This document shows, one piece after another, positions 8,342 to 17,810 of a stretch of 64,000 nucleotides of DNA (positions are counted from its first letter, which is position 1; each line of letters opens with the position of its first letter). The DNA is from Motiliproteus sp965230735 (GTDB lineage: Bacteria > Pseudomonadota > Gammaproteobacteria > Pseudomonadales > Balneatricaceae): assembly GCF_965230735.1 (NCBI RefSeq), contig NZ_OZ246016.1, forward strand, positions 1,240,001-1,304,000. Reading direction: 5' to 3'. The translations under genes and the position numbers were made by a program. The notes below the pieces were generated by a model. That model did no database searches. It had not been told where the DNA came from and saw only the letters and a list, made by a program, of their open reading frames with translations.

Positions 8342-10987
8342 ATGACGATAAAAACCACCTGTCCTTACTGCGGCGTGGGCTGTGGCCTGACTGTTGAGAC
8401 CGATAAGGCGGGCGGTTTGAGCCTTGCCGGTGACACCGAACACCCCGCCAATCAGGGGCGTTTATGTGTCAAAGGCAGCGCGCTGGGCCAGACCCTGGGG
8501 GAATCAGAGCGGCTGCTTCATCCCCGGGTCGATGGCCGGCGGGAGTCGTGGCAACAGGCACTGGATCAGGTCTCGGAACGGTTGCAGCGCACAATTTTGG
8601 AGCACGGACCGGACTCGGTGGCCTTCTACCTGTCCGGCCAACTGCTGACCGAAGACTATTATGTGGCCAATAAACTGATGAAAGGCTTTATCGGCAGCGC
8701 CAATGTTGATACCAACTCCCGCCTGTGCATGTCGTCGGCCGTGGCGGGTTATAAGCGTGCCTTCGGCGCCGACGCGGTGCCCTGTAATTACGACGATATT
8801 GAGCTGGCCGATCTGGTGGTGCTGGTCGGCTCCAACGCGGCCTGGAATCATCCGGTGCTGTTTCAGCGATTGAGTCGGGCCAAGGCCAGCCGACCCGAGA
8901 CGAAGGTGGTGGTGATCGATCCGCGTCGAACCGCCACCAGCAAACTGGCCGATCTGCATCTGTCGTTGCGCCCCGGCAGCGATATCAGTCTGTTTAATGG
9001 CTTGTTCGATTTTCTGGTTGATCGGGGCGAGATCGACAGCGACTTTGTTCAACAGCACACCGAAGGCTTTGAGGTGGCTTGGGCTCAAGTCCGCAATCAG
9101 GTCCGCCAGTACAGTGTCGAGTCCGACTGCGATCTGGATAGCGCCGAGCTGAAGCAGTTCTATCAGTGGTTTGCCGACAGTCCGAAGACGGTGACACTGT
9201 TCTCCCAGGGGGTGAACCAATCCTCCCACGGGGTCGACAACGCCAATGCCATCATCAATTGTCACCTGCTGACCGGTCGAATCGGTAAGCCCGGTGCCGG
9301 GCCGTTTTCGATTACCGGACAGCCCAACGCCATGGGCGGGCGCGAGGTCGGCGGACTGGCGAACCAGCTGGCGGCCCATATGGGCTTTGATCGGGCCGAC
9401 CAGATCAACACGGTGGCGCGGTTCTGGAAAGCTCCCAATATCGCCACCCAACCCGGCTTGATGGCGGTGCCGTTGATCGAGGCGATCGAGCGGGGCCAAG
9501 TCAAAGCGATCTGGATCATGGGCACCAACCCGGTGGTCAGCCTGCCGGACTCGGATCGGGTTGCTCGGGCGCTGGCCGGTTGCGAAACCGTGATCCTGTC
9601 GGACTGTGTCGCCGAGACCGACACCAGTTGCTTCGCCGATATCCTGCTGCCGGCGCAGGGCTGGAGTGAGAAGGACGGCACCGTGACCAACTCCGAGCGG
9701 CGCATTTCGCGCCAGCGGGGATTACTGCCCCCCAGCGGCGAGGCCAAGCCGGACTGGTGGATCCTGTCGCAGGTGGCCCAGCGACTGGGTTTCGCTGAGG
9801 CCTTCAACTACCAGAGCCCGGTGGAGATCTTCCGCGAACACGCGGCGCTGTCGGGATTCGAGAATCGCGGTGAGCGGATTTTCGATATCAGCGCACTGGC
9901 CCAGCTCGATCAACAGCAGTACGACGCGCTGCAGCCGATCCAGTGGCCGGTGACCACCGCTTGCCCCGAGGGTACGCCGAGGTTGTTTGGCGATGGCCGC
10001 TTCGTGACGCCCAACGGTCGGGCGCGGATGCTGGCAGTCAGCCCGTCGAAGCCCAAGCAGCAGCCCGATAAGCAGCACCCCTGGATCGTCAACAGCGGCC
10101 GGATCCGCGATCAATGGCACACCATGACCCGTACCGCGCTGGCACCGCCGCTGTTCCAGCACCGCCAGGAACCCTTTATCGAGATTCATCCCGACGACGC
10201 CGAGCGGCAGCGGCTGGCGGAAGGCTCGCTGGCGCGATTGCGTAACGGGCAGGGCAGCTATGTCGGTCGGATTCGGTTTGATGAGGGGCTGCGGCTCGGC
10301 AATCTGTTTGTGCCGATGCACTGGAACCGGCAGTTCTGCAGCCAGGGGCGCAGTGGCGCGTTGATGGCGCCGGTGACCGACCCGCTCAGTGGTCAGCCCG
10401 AATCCAAGCATGGTGTGGCGGCGTTGCAGCCGTTTGATCAGCGCTGGCAGGCCTGCCTGTTTGTGCGAGAGCCGCTGCAGACTGAGCCTGAAACCGATTA
10501 CTGGGCCAGAACGCCGCTGGCCCACAGCCAGCTGTATCGGCTTGCCAGTGAGCAGGCGGTGACGGATTGGCCAGGCTGGTGCCGGCAGGCCTTGGGACAG
10601 CCAACGCTGTGGCTGGCGGATGCGCAGCAGGGCCAGTTCCGGGCGGCAGGTATGCAGCAGGGTCGGCTGCAGTGGTTATTGCTGGTGATCGATTCGGAGC
10701 AGAAGATCGACCCGGATTGGATCGATCAACTGTTAGCGTTGGCCGAACTGGATCGGCAGCAGCGTCGTCGCCTGCTCAGCGGCCGCGATTGTCAGGCGGA
10801 GCCCAAGGGGCCGGTGATCTGCAGTTGTTTTCAGGTCGGCCAACGGCAGATCGAAGCAGCCGTCGCCGCGGGGGCCGATTCGGTGGAGCAGCTGGGGCGT
10901 GAGCTCCAGTGCGGGACCAACTGCGGTTCCTGCGTGCCGGAGCTGCAACAGCTACTGGAGATTGAGGCGTTAAGCCGCTCGGCCTAG
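8342..10987 (+). CDS. nasA: Assimilatory nitrate reductase catalytic subunit
   Basis: Cytoplasmic molybdenum enzyme reducing nitrate to nitrite, 881 residues. The N-terminus carries the [4Fe-4S] ligand set CPYCGVGC with the fourth Cys in GRLCVKG. The bis-MGD binding domains follow (SNAAWNHPVLFQR, IMGTNPVVS, then a molydopterin dinucleotide-binding C-terminal part near residues 600-710). At the end a BFD-like [2Fe-2S] domain has CSCFQVGQ and CGTNCGSC. The start is the ATG at 8342 with CGGAG upstream; the frame is open to 8084 but that stretch is promoter and leader. Nitrite reductase genes (nirBD) are not next to it in this window. Confidence 0.95.
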   Translation: MTIKTTCPYCGVGCGLTVETDKAGGLSLAGDTEHPANQGRLCVKGSALGQTLGESERLLHPRVDGRRESWQQALDQVSERLQRTILEHGPDSVAFYLSGQLLTEDYYVANKLMKGFIGSANVDTNSRLCMSSAVAGYKRAFGADAVPCNYDDIELADLVVLVGSNAAWNHPVLFQRLSRAKASRPETKVVVIDPRRTATSKLADLHLSLRPGSDISLFNGLFDFLVDRGEIDSDFVQQHTEGFEVAWAQVRNQVRQYSVESDCDLDSAELKQFYQWFADSPKTVTLFSQGVNQSSHGVDNANAIINCHLLTGRIGKPGAGPFSITGQPNAMGGREVGGLANQLAAHMGFDRADQINTVARFWKAPNIATQPGLMAVPLIEAIERGQVKAIWIMGTNPVVSLPDSDRVARALAGCETVILSDCVAETDTSCFADILLPAQGWSEKDGTVTNSERRISRQRGLLPPSGEAKPDWWILSQVAQRLGFAEAFNYQSPVEIFREHAALSGFENRGERIFDISALAQLDQQQYDALQPIQWPVTTACPEGTPRLFGDGRFVTPNGRARMLAVSPSKPKQQPDKQHPWIVNSGRIRDQWHTMTRTALAPPLFQHRQEPFIEIHPDDAERQRLAEGSLARLRNGQGSYVGRIRFDEGLRLGNLFVPMHWNRQFCSQGRSGALMAPVTDPLSGQPESKHGVAALQPFDQRWQACLFVREPLQTEPETDYWARTPLAHSQLYRLASEQAVTDWPGWCRQALGQPTLWLADAQQGQFRAAGMQQGRLQWLLLVIDSEQKIDPDWIDQLLALAELDRQQRRRLLSGRDCQAEPKGPVICSCFQVGQRQIEAAVAAGADSVEQLGRELQCGTNCGSCVPELQQLLEIEALSRSA

Positions 10988-11004
10988 ACGCCCTTGTCGA
11001 TGGA

Positions 11005-11550
11005 CTAACCCCGACGCGGTACAAAGATCCGCTTCAGGGTGTCGTTGCGGGCCACGAAGTGGTGCTTCAGGGCGGCGACCACATGCAGCAGCACCAGCGC
11101 CACGATCAGTATCCAGGCGGTGTGATGGATCTGGCTGAACAGCCCGGCCAGGGTTTCGCTTTCGCCGATCAGCATCGGCATTTCAAACAGGTTGAACACC
11201 TGAACCGGGTAGCCCTTGGCCTGGGACATCAGCGCGCCGCTCAGTGGTTGGATCAACAACAGCCCGTAAAGGGCGCCGCTGACCATGGCCGAGATCCGAT
11301 TCATCTTGGCGTTATCACCCAGCGGGGTCGGCTTCGGGTTGGCGGCGCGCCAGCCCAGTCGGGCCAGAATCAACAGCATGAAAATGGTCCCCATGCTCTT
11401 GTGATTGCCGATCTGGGCCAGCTTCTCCGGTCCCTTGGGCATATCCTCGAACGACAGACCCTTTAAGGTCAGCAGGATCAACAGGGCGAAGCTGATCCAG
11501 TGGAAAGCGATGGCGACCCAGCCATAGCCGGACTTGGTATTACGCAGCAT
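11005..11550 (-). CDS. Cytochrome b561 family protein
   Basis: Inner-membrane diheme cytochrome b of the prokaryotic b561 (CybB) type, 181 residues. Four hydrophobic spans are visible, with candidate heme-ligand His residues in AFHW (about 17), GNHKS (about 50), QIHHT (about 141) and LLHV (about 155). These proteins oxidise ubiquinol or pass electrons to small acceptors such as superoxide. It converges with nasA (17 bases between the stops) and faces a short AT-rich upstream region, so it is probably transcribed alone. Confidence 0.9.
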   Translation of the reverse strand: MLRNTKSGYGWVAIAFHWISFALLILLTLKGLSFEDMPKGPEKLAQIGNHKSMGTIFMLLILARLGWRAANPKPTPLGDNAKMNRISAMVSGALYGLLLIQPLSGALMSQAKGYPVQVFNLFEMPMLIGESETLAGLFSQIHHTAWILIVALVLLHVVAALKHHFVARNDTLKRIFVPRRG

Positions 11551-11762
11551 GATAGTTCTCCAAGAAAATTTGCCGCCATATTAGTTAAGTGATTGCTAAT
11601 TTAAAAGCAGGCCGGGCGTAAAAAATGGTAAAGCGGCGGTAGCCGATCAACCGGCTGCAGCGACAGCCTGAATGGGGTGGTGTTGGAGTTTTTTTGCAAT
11701 CGCTGTGTCATAACTAGGAAGCACGCGGCTACAATAGGCGCTGATTTTTCGGGAGTGACGTA

Positions 11763-12236
11763 ATGGCGCAGAATATGTTTTTGACCCTGGTGTTTATCGG
11801 CCTTTGCCTGGTGGTGGGGTTACTGATGTTGATCCGCTGGCAGCTGAAAACCCAGCGTAAAGCGCAGCAAGCCCACGAAAAACTGCTCCAGGACGCCAAA
11901 GCCAAGGCCCAGGAGCAGCGCGATTATCTGATTGAGAGCGTCAAGGTGATCTCGCTGGCGATTGTCGACGAGCAGTGCGAACTGGCCGAAGGCTGCATCC
12001 GCTTGAAGAAACTGCTCGATCACCTGGCGCCGCAGCTGCATCGTCACGAAGACTTCAGCGTTATCAACGAGATGTTCAACGCCACCAGCCATATGCCGAT
12101 CCTGGATGAGTGGAAGAAACTCAAGCTCAAGCAGCGCTTCGAGCTGACCCAGGAGCGCGAAGCACTGGAGCAGCAACACCGCGATGCGATTCTGGCCGCG
12201 GCCCGCAAACTGGCGGATTACCGCTTCCAGCAATGA
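11763..12236 (+). CDS. DUF2489-like membrane-anchored protein
   Basis: Protein of 157 residues with one N-terminal membrane segment (about 6-25) followed by a highly charged, helix-rich cytoplasmic part containing Lys/Glu/Gln-rich stretches and the conserved-looking CELAEGCIRLKKLLD. It resembles DUF2489 proteins of gammaproteobacteria, whose function is unknown. GGGAGTGACGTA precedes the ATG. It is followed after 17 bases by another single-span protein, so the two may form an operon. Confidence 0.72.
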   Translation: MAQNMFLTLVFIGLCLVVGLLMLIRWQLKTQRKAQQAHEKLLQDAKAKAQEQRDYLIESVKVISLAIVDEQCELAEGCIRLKKLLDHLAPQLHRHEDFSVINEMFNATSHMPILDEWKKLKLKQRFELTQEREALEQQHRDAILAAARKLADYRFQQ

Positions 12237-12253
12237 CAACCGGCGCCTGAACC

Positions 12254-12628
12254 ATGGAGATCCTGATCACCTTCCTGTTCAGCCTGGTGGTGATCGGACT
12301 CTTGGCCTGGGTAGTGTCGCGCAGTCCGCGCAGTCGCTATCGCCCCAATCGGCAGGAGGTCGTCGAGCTGCTGCAGGCGGTGATCGACGGCAGCGCCCGC
12401 CAATCCCAATGGGATCTGTTTATCGGCTATCCGCTTTATCATGACCCGGAGCTGGAGCAGATCCGACTGCGCTGTGTGGCGCTGACCCAGGGCGATCCGG
12501 ATACCGAGCCGATGGCCTCCGGCCTGGGTAGTTATCTGTTCGACCGCGCCGGTCGGGAGCAGATCGAGCAGGTGCTTAAGCAACTTAACCAGCTGATCGC
12601 CGAGGAACCCTTCCGGCGAGACTTTTAG
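12254..12628 (+). CDS. Hypothetical single-span membrane protein
   Basis: Protein of 124 residues: a membrane helix (about 4-21) and a small soluble domain with QSQWDLFIGYPLYHDPELEQIR and RAGREQIEQVLKQL. I do not recognise a named family. No strong ribosome site precedes the ATG, which suggests coupling to the gene 17 bases upstream. It converges with the cyclase gene, with 14 bases between the stops. Confidence 0.65.
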   Translation: MEILITFLFSLVVIGLLAWVVSRSPRSRYRPNRQEVVELLQAVIDGSARQSQWDLFIGYPLYHDPELEQIRLRCVALTQGDPDTEPMASGLGSYLFDRAGREQIEQVLKQLNQLIAEEPFRRDF

Positions 12629-12642
12629 AGATCGCCGACGCC

Positions 12643-13809
12643 TCAGCCGGCATCCCGCAACCCTCTGACCTCGTAAGTGCTCACTTGCTGGCTGAACCCT
12701 TTCAGCCGGAACTCCCGGGGCGGGGCGGCCACGACCTGCTGCTCGACCTCAAGGTAGCTGTTGTGGTCCATCAGAATCTGGCCGCTGGCGGCCTCATCGC
12801 AGAGTCGGGAGGCGAGGTTTACGCAGCTGCCGTTGGCGGTGTAATCGTAGCGATCCTCAAAGCCGACCGTACCCAGGGTGGCGTAACCACTGGCGATACC
12901 GACGCCAAGACCCAGGTTATAGCCGCGCTTGTGCCAGTCGATATTGAGCTGATCGAAGCTGCTGCGGATTTCGAGCGCCAGCTTGAGGGCCGACAGCACC
13001 GGTTGTTGGCAGGGCAGCGGGTCGTTGAAGAACACCACCAGACCATCACCGGCCCGGTGGTCGATGGTGGCCTGATGCTGGCTGATCAGGCGACCGATAT
13101 GCTCGTGGTAGCGCTGCAGCACCTCTATCGACTCTTCCGGCTCGATCCGTTCCGAGCAGGAGGTAAAGCCGCGGATATCGCAGAACAGGGTGGCAATATA
13201 ACCCCGATGGCTGTTCAGCAGAGGTTCCTTGCCCTGGGTGACGATCAGGTCCACCACTTCGGGAGCCAGAAAGCGTTTCAGGCGGTTCAGTCGGTTGATC
13301 TCGTTGACCTGCTCGGTCACACGCTGTTCCAGCGACTGGTTGATCGTTTCTAGTTCCCGCGCCTGCGCGGCGACTTGGCGCTTCAACGTGAGCAGGCGGG
13401 CATTCTGATTCAGCAGTGCCGCGACGATCAGCAGTATGTAGCCGAGAATCAGTATCCGGACGTCGTAGTAGAGATAGAGCGTCAGGACGATCACCAGCAG
13501 GCCGCAGACGCCAACGACCAGTGGGTGTCGTCTACTGCTCTGAGCCCGATCTCGGGCTAATCCGATCACCGTCACCAGGCCAAATACCCACATCAAAACT
13601 GCCTGAAGGTGGGGATTAATGGCTGGGTTGTCCGGGTAAAGGGCCGTGGTTATTCCAAATAGCGGTGCCACCAGTGAGGCAATAATCTGCGCGTAGCAGG
13701 CCAGCAGTGACAAGGCTGCGCCGGCATAGGCGAGCAGGCCGAACGGCAACTGCTTGGAGGCGGTGCCGTGGCTTGAGCGGTTATCGGCAGTGGTGTTGGC
13801 CATGTTCAT
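12643..13809 (-). CDS. Membrane class III adenylate/guanylate cyclase
   Basis: Protein of 388 residues making a cyclic nucleotide, probably cAMP. Four hydrophobic segments (about residues 25-140) are followed by a coiled-coil linker (about 140-180, QARELETINQSLEQRVTEQ) and a class III catalytic domain. The two metal-binding Asp are in LFCDIRGFT and AGDGLVVFF, and the transition-state Asn/Arg region is in YTANGSCVNLASRL. The ATG at 13809 has AAGGGA upstream; a second ATG follows two codons later. It stands alone, with no obvious partner. Confidence 0.88.
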   Translation of the reverse strand: MNMANTTADNRSSHGTASKQLPFGLLAYAGAALSLLACYAQIIASLVAPLFGITTALYPDNPAINPHLQAVLMWVFGLVTVIGLARDRAQSSRRHPLVVGVCGLLVIVLTLYLYYDVRILILGYILLIVAALLNQNARLLTLKRQVAAQARELETINQSLEQRVTEQVNEINRLNRLKRFLAPEVVDLIVTQGKEPLLNSHRGYIATLFCDIRGFTSCSERIEPEESIEVLQRYHEHIGRLISQHQATIDHRAGDGLVVFFNDPLPCQQPVLSALKLALEIRSSFDQLNIDWHKRGYNLGLGVGIASGYATLGTVGFEDRYDYTANGSCVNLASRLCDEAASGQILMDHNSYLEVEQQVVAAPPREFRLKGFSQQVSTYEVRGLRDAG

Positions 13810-14018
13810 CGTCCCTTGCGGCGATCAACGTTACAGATCGTGCGCGCCGAAGGTGATTATCCATCACGTGAAACCGTTACCCTTCAATGTAGACCAGAAC
13901 CCGTGGTACGCCTTGTGGGCGGGCTGTATCGCGGTGGTGCCGAAACCGCCGGTTCGGGTTACTATGGTCTGTTCGCAGACCCCTTTTCACCTGCCCGCGT
14001 TAACCTGAGGAGATCTTG

Positions 14019-14657
14019 ATGAGCCTGGAAGTCTGGCTTTCGTTTATGGCCGCCGCACTGCTGCTCTGTCTGACCCCCGGTCCGACCACGATTTTTGTGA
14101 TGGGGCAGTCGCTGCATCAGGGCAATCGGGCGGTGTTGCCGCTGATGCTCGGCACCATGAGCGCCGATCTGCTGGTGATGACGCTGTCGTTTATCGGTGT
14201 CGGCGCGATTCTGGCCGCCTCCGCTGAGCTGTTTACGTTGTTGAAGCTGGTGGGTGCCCTGTATCTGGTTTATCTGGGCATCAAGGCCTGGCGTTCTCCG
14301 GTCAAACCGATGCAGCTGGAGATGGATTCCCCGGCCGACGGGACCGATAACGGCCCCGGTTGGGGGGCGCTGTTCCGGCGCGCGTTTCTGATCACTGCGC
14401 TGAATCCGAAGGGGATTCTGTTCTTTATGGCGTTCTTCCCGCTGTTTCTTAGCCCCGAGTCGGCAGCTCTGCCGCAGATGCTGATCCTGATGGCAAGTTT
14501 TGAGCTGGTGTCGGTCTTCACCGTCTGCTGTTACGGCTTTGGTGCCGGCTATCTGCGCTCCAAGGCCCGTTCGGAGCGTTTCCAGCGGCGCTTCAATCGC
14601 CTCAGCGGCTCGGCCCTGATCGGCGCCGGTGCACTGACCGCTTCGCTGCAACGCTAG
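14019..14657 (+). CDS. LysE/RhtB family amino-acid exporter
   Basis: Inner-membrane exporter of 212 residues with the family opening (LCLTPGPTTIFVMGQSL) and about six hydrophobic spans. GAGGAGA lies five bases before ATG 14019; an in-frame TTG at 14016 is less likely. The substrate (homoserine, threonine, lysine or another amino acid) cannot be told from sequence. The 209 bases upstream hold no gene that I can see. Confidence 0.88.
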   Translation: MSLEVWLSFMAAALLLCLTPGPTTIFVMGQSLHQGNRAVLPLMLGTMSADLLVMTLSFIGVGAILAASAELFTLLKLVGALYLVYLGIKAWRSPVKPMQLEMDSPADGTDNGPGWGALFRRAFLITALNPKGILFFMAFFPLFLSPESAALPQMLILMASFELVSVFTVCCYGFGAGYLRSKARSERFQRRFNRLSGSALIGAGALTASLQR

Positions 14658-14793
14658 CGGTTCTCAGGACCGCTAACGACCCATCGCTGGCGCCTCCATG
14701 GCGCAGCTTCTCCGCGCTCGACTACCCTTAGAAAGCCAAGCCGGTCGTCTGGCACCAAACTTTACTGGGGGGGATCAACCGAGGAGAAAAACG

Positions 14794-15453
14794 ATGGCTT
14801 TACGAATCAACGATCAGGCGCCTAACTTTCAGGCGGATACGACCCAGGGACGGATCGACTTTCATGAGTGGATTGGCGACGGCTGGGCTGTGTTGTTTTC
14901 CCACCCTAAGGATTTCACGCCGGTATGCACCACCGAGCTGGGTTATATGGCCAAGATCCAGCCGGAATTTGAAAAGCGTAATACCAAGATCATCGGCCTG
15001 AGTATCGACCCGCTGGATGACCATGTCGCCTGGCTCAAGGATGTCGAAGAGGTCGGCAACTGCACGGTGAACTACCCGGTGATCGCCGATACCGATCTGA
15101 GTATCGCCAAGCTCTACAATATGTTTCCGGCCGATGAAGCGGGCACCGCAGAAGGGCGAACCGCACTGACCAACGCGACGGTACGTTCGGTCTTCGTGGT
15201 CGGGCCGGATAAGAACATCAAGCTGATGATCACCTATCCGATGACTACCGGGCGTAACTTCGATGAGATCCTGCGGGTGATCGATTCGATGCAGCTTACC
15301 GCCAAGCATAAGGTGGCGACGCCGGTGAACTGGAAGCACGGAGAAGACCTGATCATCGTGCCGGCGGTCAGCAATGAGGAGGCCGAAACGATGTTCCCGG
15401 ACGGCTGGGATACCGTCAAACCTTACCTGCGCAAGGTGAAGCAACCGGGCTGA
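14794..15453 (+). CDS. 1-Cys peroxiredoxin (Prx6 family)
   Basis: Thiol peroxidase of 219 residues. The peroxidatic Cys lies in the conserved HPKDFTPVCTTELG near residue 49; no second resolving Cys is placed as in 2-Cys enzymes. The long C-terminal domain with TPVNWKHGEDLIIVPAV is typical of Prx6. GAGGAGAAAA precedes ATG 14794; the open frame to 14698 lacks such a site. A hairpin terminator follows at 15482. Expected substrates are hydrogen peroxide and organic peroxides. Confidence 0.93.
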   Translation: MALRINDQAPNFQADTTQGRIDFHEWIGDGWAVLFSHPKDFTPVCTTELGYMAKIQPEFEKRNTKIIGLSIDPLDDHVAWLKDVEEVGNCTVNYPVIADTDLSIAKLYNMFPADEAGTAEGRTALTNATVRSVFVVGPDKNIKLMITYPMTTGRNFDEILRVIDSMQLTAKHKVATPVNWKHGEDLIIVPAVSNEEAETMFPDGWDTVKPYLRKVKQPG

Positions 15454-15481
15454 TTTTGACGGCAACCTCACCCAATCCAGT

Positions 15482-15505
15482 GGGAGCTTCGGCTCCCGCT
15501 TTGCT
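15482..15505 (+). terminator. Terminator after peroxiredoxin gene
   Basis: GGGAGC-TTCG-GCTCCC hairpin with a stable tetraloop, followed by a T-rich but interrupted stretch. It lies 29 bases after the stop codon. Confidence 0.6.
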
Positions 15506-15739
15506 TTGTTCTTAGTCACAGCTGTTATGAGCTTACTGTTAATAAGACTGCCTTAATTAAGAGTCTTCTAACATGTTGATCTGTAATAAAAAATAGATGT
15601 TGATGTCACTCTTCTCGGTATAACTGAACCCTCTGCATTGCTACAATCGCTGAGCAATTGATCTGCTGAAACGGACGCCTTAGCTACCGCATCGGCAGCG
15701 ATCTATCGGGCGGATTCAACCAAACGGATTCAACAGCGA

Positions 15740-16135
15740 ATGAGTCACAGGGTGTGGAACACAGGGCTAAAACGGCGGGTCAGCTGGTTGTTGGCTATCC
15801 TGCTTGTCGCCCAGTATGCCCTGATCGGTAATGCCCACTCCGCTGCTAATCTGATCGTCGCCGATGAAGCGGGCCGTTACGTCCTTGTCTGCACAACGGA
15901 GGGGCTGATAAAGGTCCCCGTTGACGAGTTTTCGCAAGGCAGTTCGTCCACCGCCGAGGCCTTGAAACAATGCAGCACCTGTACCCTGAGCAGCATGCTG
16001 GGTGCGGTGATCCACTCCGATCCAGTTCAAGATTTTCAACCTTCCGAGCTTTCGTTCTTAGCTACCGATTACGGTAGCCACATCCGTGCGCTACGGTCGC
16101 TCAGCACCCCAATCCGTGCACCGCCGACCGCCTAA
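15740..16135 (+). CDS. DUF2946-like secreted protein
   Basis: Protein of 131 residues with an N-terminal hydrophobic segment (about 13-33, ending IGNAHS), Cys residues at VLVCTTEG and QCSTC, and the C-terminal STPIRAPP tail seen in DUF2946 proteins. Those proteins are often encoded near copper-related genes; here the next gene is a YcnI-like protein. Function is unknown. No strong ribosome site is visible before the ATG. Confidence 0.7.
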   Translation: MSHRVWNTGLKRRVSWLLAILLVAQYALIGNAHSAANLIVADEAGRYVLVCTTEGLIKVPVDEFSQGSSSTAEALKQCSTCTLSSMLGAVIHSDPVQDFQPSELSFLATDYGSHIRALRSLSTPIRAPPTA

Positions 16136-16266
16136 AGGCAGCAGCCTTTCTCAACAAACACGCTGATAGATTGCCGGCGGCTCGCCTGATTGACGCCTAG
16201 CCGTTGGCCTGCTCGTTGCCCTTTGCCGGCAACGAAACCTTGTTGATTTTTGTAAGGACGAATTTG

Positions 16267-16800
16267 ATGAAATCGTTAACTCCTGTCGCTTTGATTCTGG
16301 CTTCAACCCTGGCTGGCAGCTACTCGATGACAGCTTCCGCCCACGCTTCGCTGGAGGTTCAGGAAGCCGCCGTCGGCAGCCACTACAAGGCGGTAATGCG
16401 CATCGGCCATGGCTGCGAAGGTAGCGCCACCCACACCGTTAGAATTCAGCTACCGACCGAGCTGCGCAAGGCCAAGCCGATGCCCAAAGCCGGTTGGACC
16501 CTTGAGACGGTCAAGCAAAAGCTGGACGAGCCCTACGACTACTACGGCAACACCATCACCGAAGATGTCCGCGAGATCGTCTGGAGCGGCGGCAACCTGC
16601 TCGATAGTCAGTACGACGAGTTTGTGTTCCGCGCCAAACTGGCGGGCGAGCCGGGTCAGACCCTGCATCTGAAGACGATTCAGGAGTGTGACAAGGGTGA
16701 AAACCGATGGGTCGAAATTCCGAAGGAAGGGCAGGACAGCCATGACCTGAAAGGTCCGGCGCCGGGTCTGAAATTGACCGAAGCCCATCATCACCACTAA
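16267..16800 (+). CDS. YcnI/DUF1775-like periplasmic copper protein
   Basis: Protein of 177 residues. A signal peptide ends at SAHA, so the mature chain begins close to HASLEV; in YcnI-type proteins the N-terminal His is a copper ligand. The body follows the DUF1775 pattern (GHGCEGSATHTVRIQLP, AGWTLE, WSGGNL, FRAKL) and the tail is His-rich (EAHHHH), a possible extra metal site. AAGGA precedes ATG 16267; the open frame to 16204 has no signal sequence at its start. It probably works with the DUF2946 gene upstream. Confidence 0.87.
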   Translation: MKSLTPVALILASTLAGSYSMTASAHASLEVQEAAVGSHYKAVMRIGHGCEGSATHTVRIQLPTELRKAKPMPKAGWTLETVKQKLDEPYDYYGNTITEDVREIVWSGGNLLDSQYDEFVFRAKLAGEPGQTLHLKTIQECDKGENRWVEIPKEGQDSHDLKGPAPGLKLTEAHHHH

Positions 16801-16863
16801 GGGATGAACCGGCTCTAAACCGGTGGGGGAGGTGACTCCTCCACCGACTAACAGTCTCCGCCG

Positions 16864-17136
16864 TTAGGCATTGTACAAGGTCAGAATACCGATGCCGATA
16901 AAGCCGACTCCGGCGATATAGTGCAGGTACTTCTCGTTGATGTACTCCGACAGCAGTGATCCCGCGAGAACCCCCAGCGCCGAGGCGACGATCAGGGCGG
17001 CGGAGGCGGCAAAAAAGACCGTGTATTTGCTGACTGCTTTATCGGTGGCGAACAACATCGTCGCCAGTTGAGTCTTATCGCCGAGCTCGGCGATAAACAC
17101 CGCACCAAAAATCGTTAAAAATACCTTCCAGTCCAT
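16864..17136 (-). CDS. UPF0016/GDT1-type half-size membrane transporter
   Basis: Small membrane protein of 90 residues with three predicted helices and the family motif E-L-G-D-K-T (AELGDKTQL, about 17-25). Bacterial members of this size act as dimers or pairs and are linked to Mn2+ or Ca2+ export. No partner copy is adjacent. It converges with the YcnI gene; a GC-rich hairpin with a GTGA loop lies between them (about 16823-16846) and may terminate both. Confidence 0.85.
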   Translation of the reverse strand: MDWKVFLTIFGAVFIAELGDKTQLATMLFATDKAVSKYTVFFAASAALIVASALGVLAGSLLSEYINEKYLHYIAGVGFIGIGILTLYNA

Positions 17137-17228
17137 CTCGAAGTTTCCATGCTGCAGGGGGATGCCGCTCTGGTCGCCGGCAGGGTCAATCGTCGGCAGG
17201 CGGCTCGGTGGGGGATTTTATGGACTTG

Positions 17229-17783
17229 TCAGATCTTTTCAACGCGGCATACCTCAACGATTCGGTACGGTCCCGGCTCGCAGTGGGCAAAGGTGCCGGA
17301 TTCGATCAGTCGCTTGGCGACTTCGACTGAGCTTAACAGGCAGTGTGAGTTGACCGGAATTTCCTGCGCCATCCGATTGCACGACAGTGGGGAGCACTCG
17401 GCCGCGTTCTGAGCACTGAAACTGGTGACATCATAGCCCGCCGCTACAGCGCGCTCGGGCAGCTTAACCTGGGTCGGTAACGAGGCCTCCGGCTGAAAAC
17501 CTTCCCAGCTGCCCGTCAGTTCGTTCCACTGCCGGTGATAGAAGCGGTAAAAGAACAGCGTCATGCCCGCGAGATCGATGCCGTTGGCCGCTGCCAGCGC
17601 CTCCATCACCTCGGGCGAATCAAACAGCCAGTAGCCATTGTGCTTCCAGTGGCCGATCCAGTCGCAAAAGTCCTCGGAGACACAACCGCTGAGCGAATAG
17701 ATCGCTTCGACTCGGTCGGACTCCAGCCAATCGGGTTTAGTGACCACCGACTTGTACATATAGCCTGCTGGAATCATCGACAT
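17229..17783 (-). CDS. Hypothetical protein
   Basis: Protein of 184 residues, no signal peptide or membrane segment, relatively Trp- and Tyr-rich in the first half (DFCDWIGHWKHNGYWLF). I do not recognise it. The start codon lies 27 bases after the stop of the next gene upstream, so it is probably the last gene of a minus-strand run (18791 down to 17229) whose genes share the direction of the integron cassettes to the right. Confidence 0.55.
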   Translation of the reverse strand: MSMIPAGYMYKSVVTKPDWLESDRVEAIYSLSGCVSEDFCDWIGHWKHNGYWLFDSPEVMEALAAANGIDLAGMTLFFYRFYHRQWNELTGSWEGFQPEASLPTQVKLPERAVAAGYDVTSFSAQNAAECSPLSCNRMAQEIPVNSHCLLSSVEVAKRLIESGTFAHCEPGPYRIVEVCRVEKI

Positions 17784-17810
17784 GGGCTTTATCCAGAAGC
17801 GGCGTTAAAG

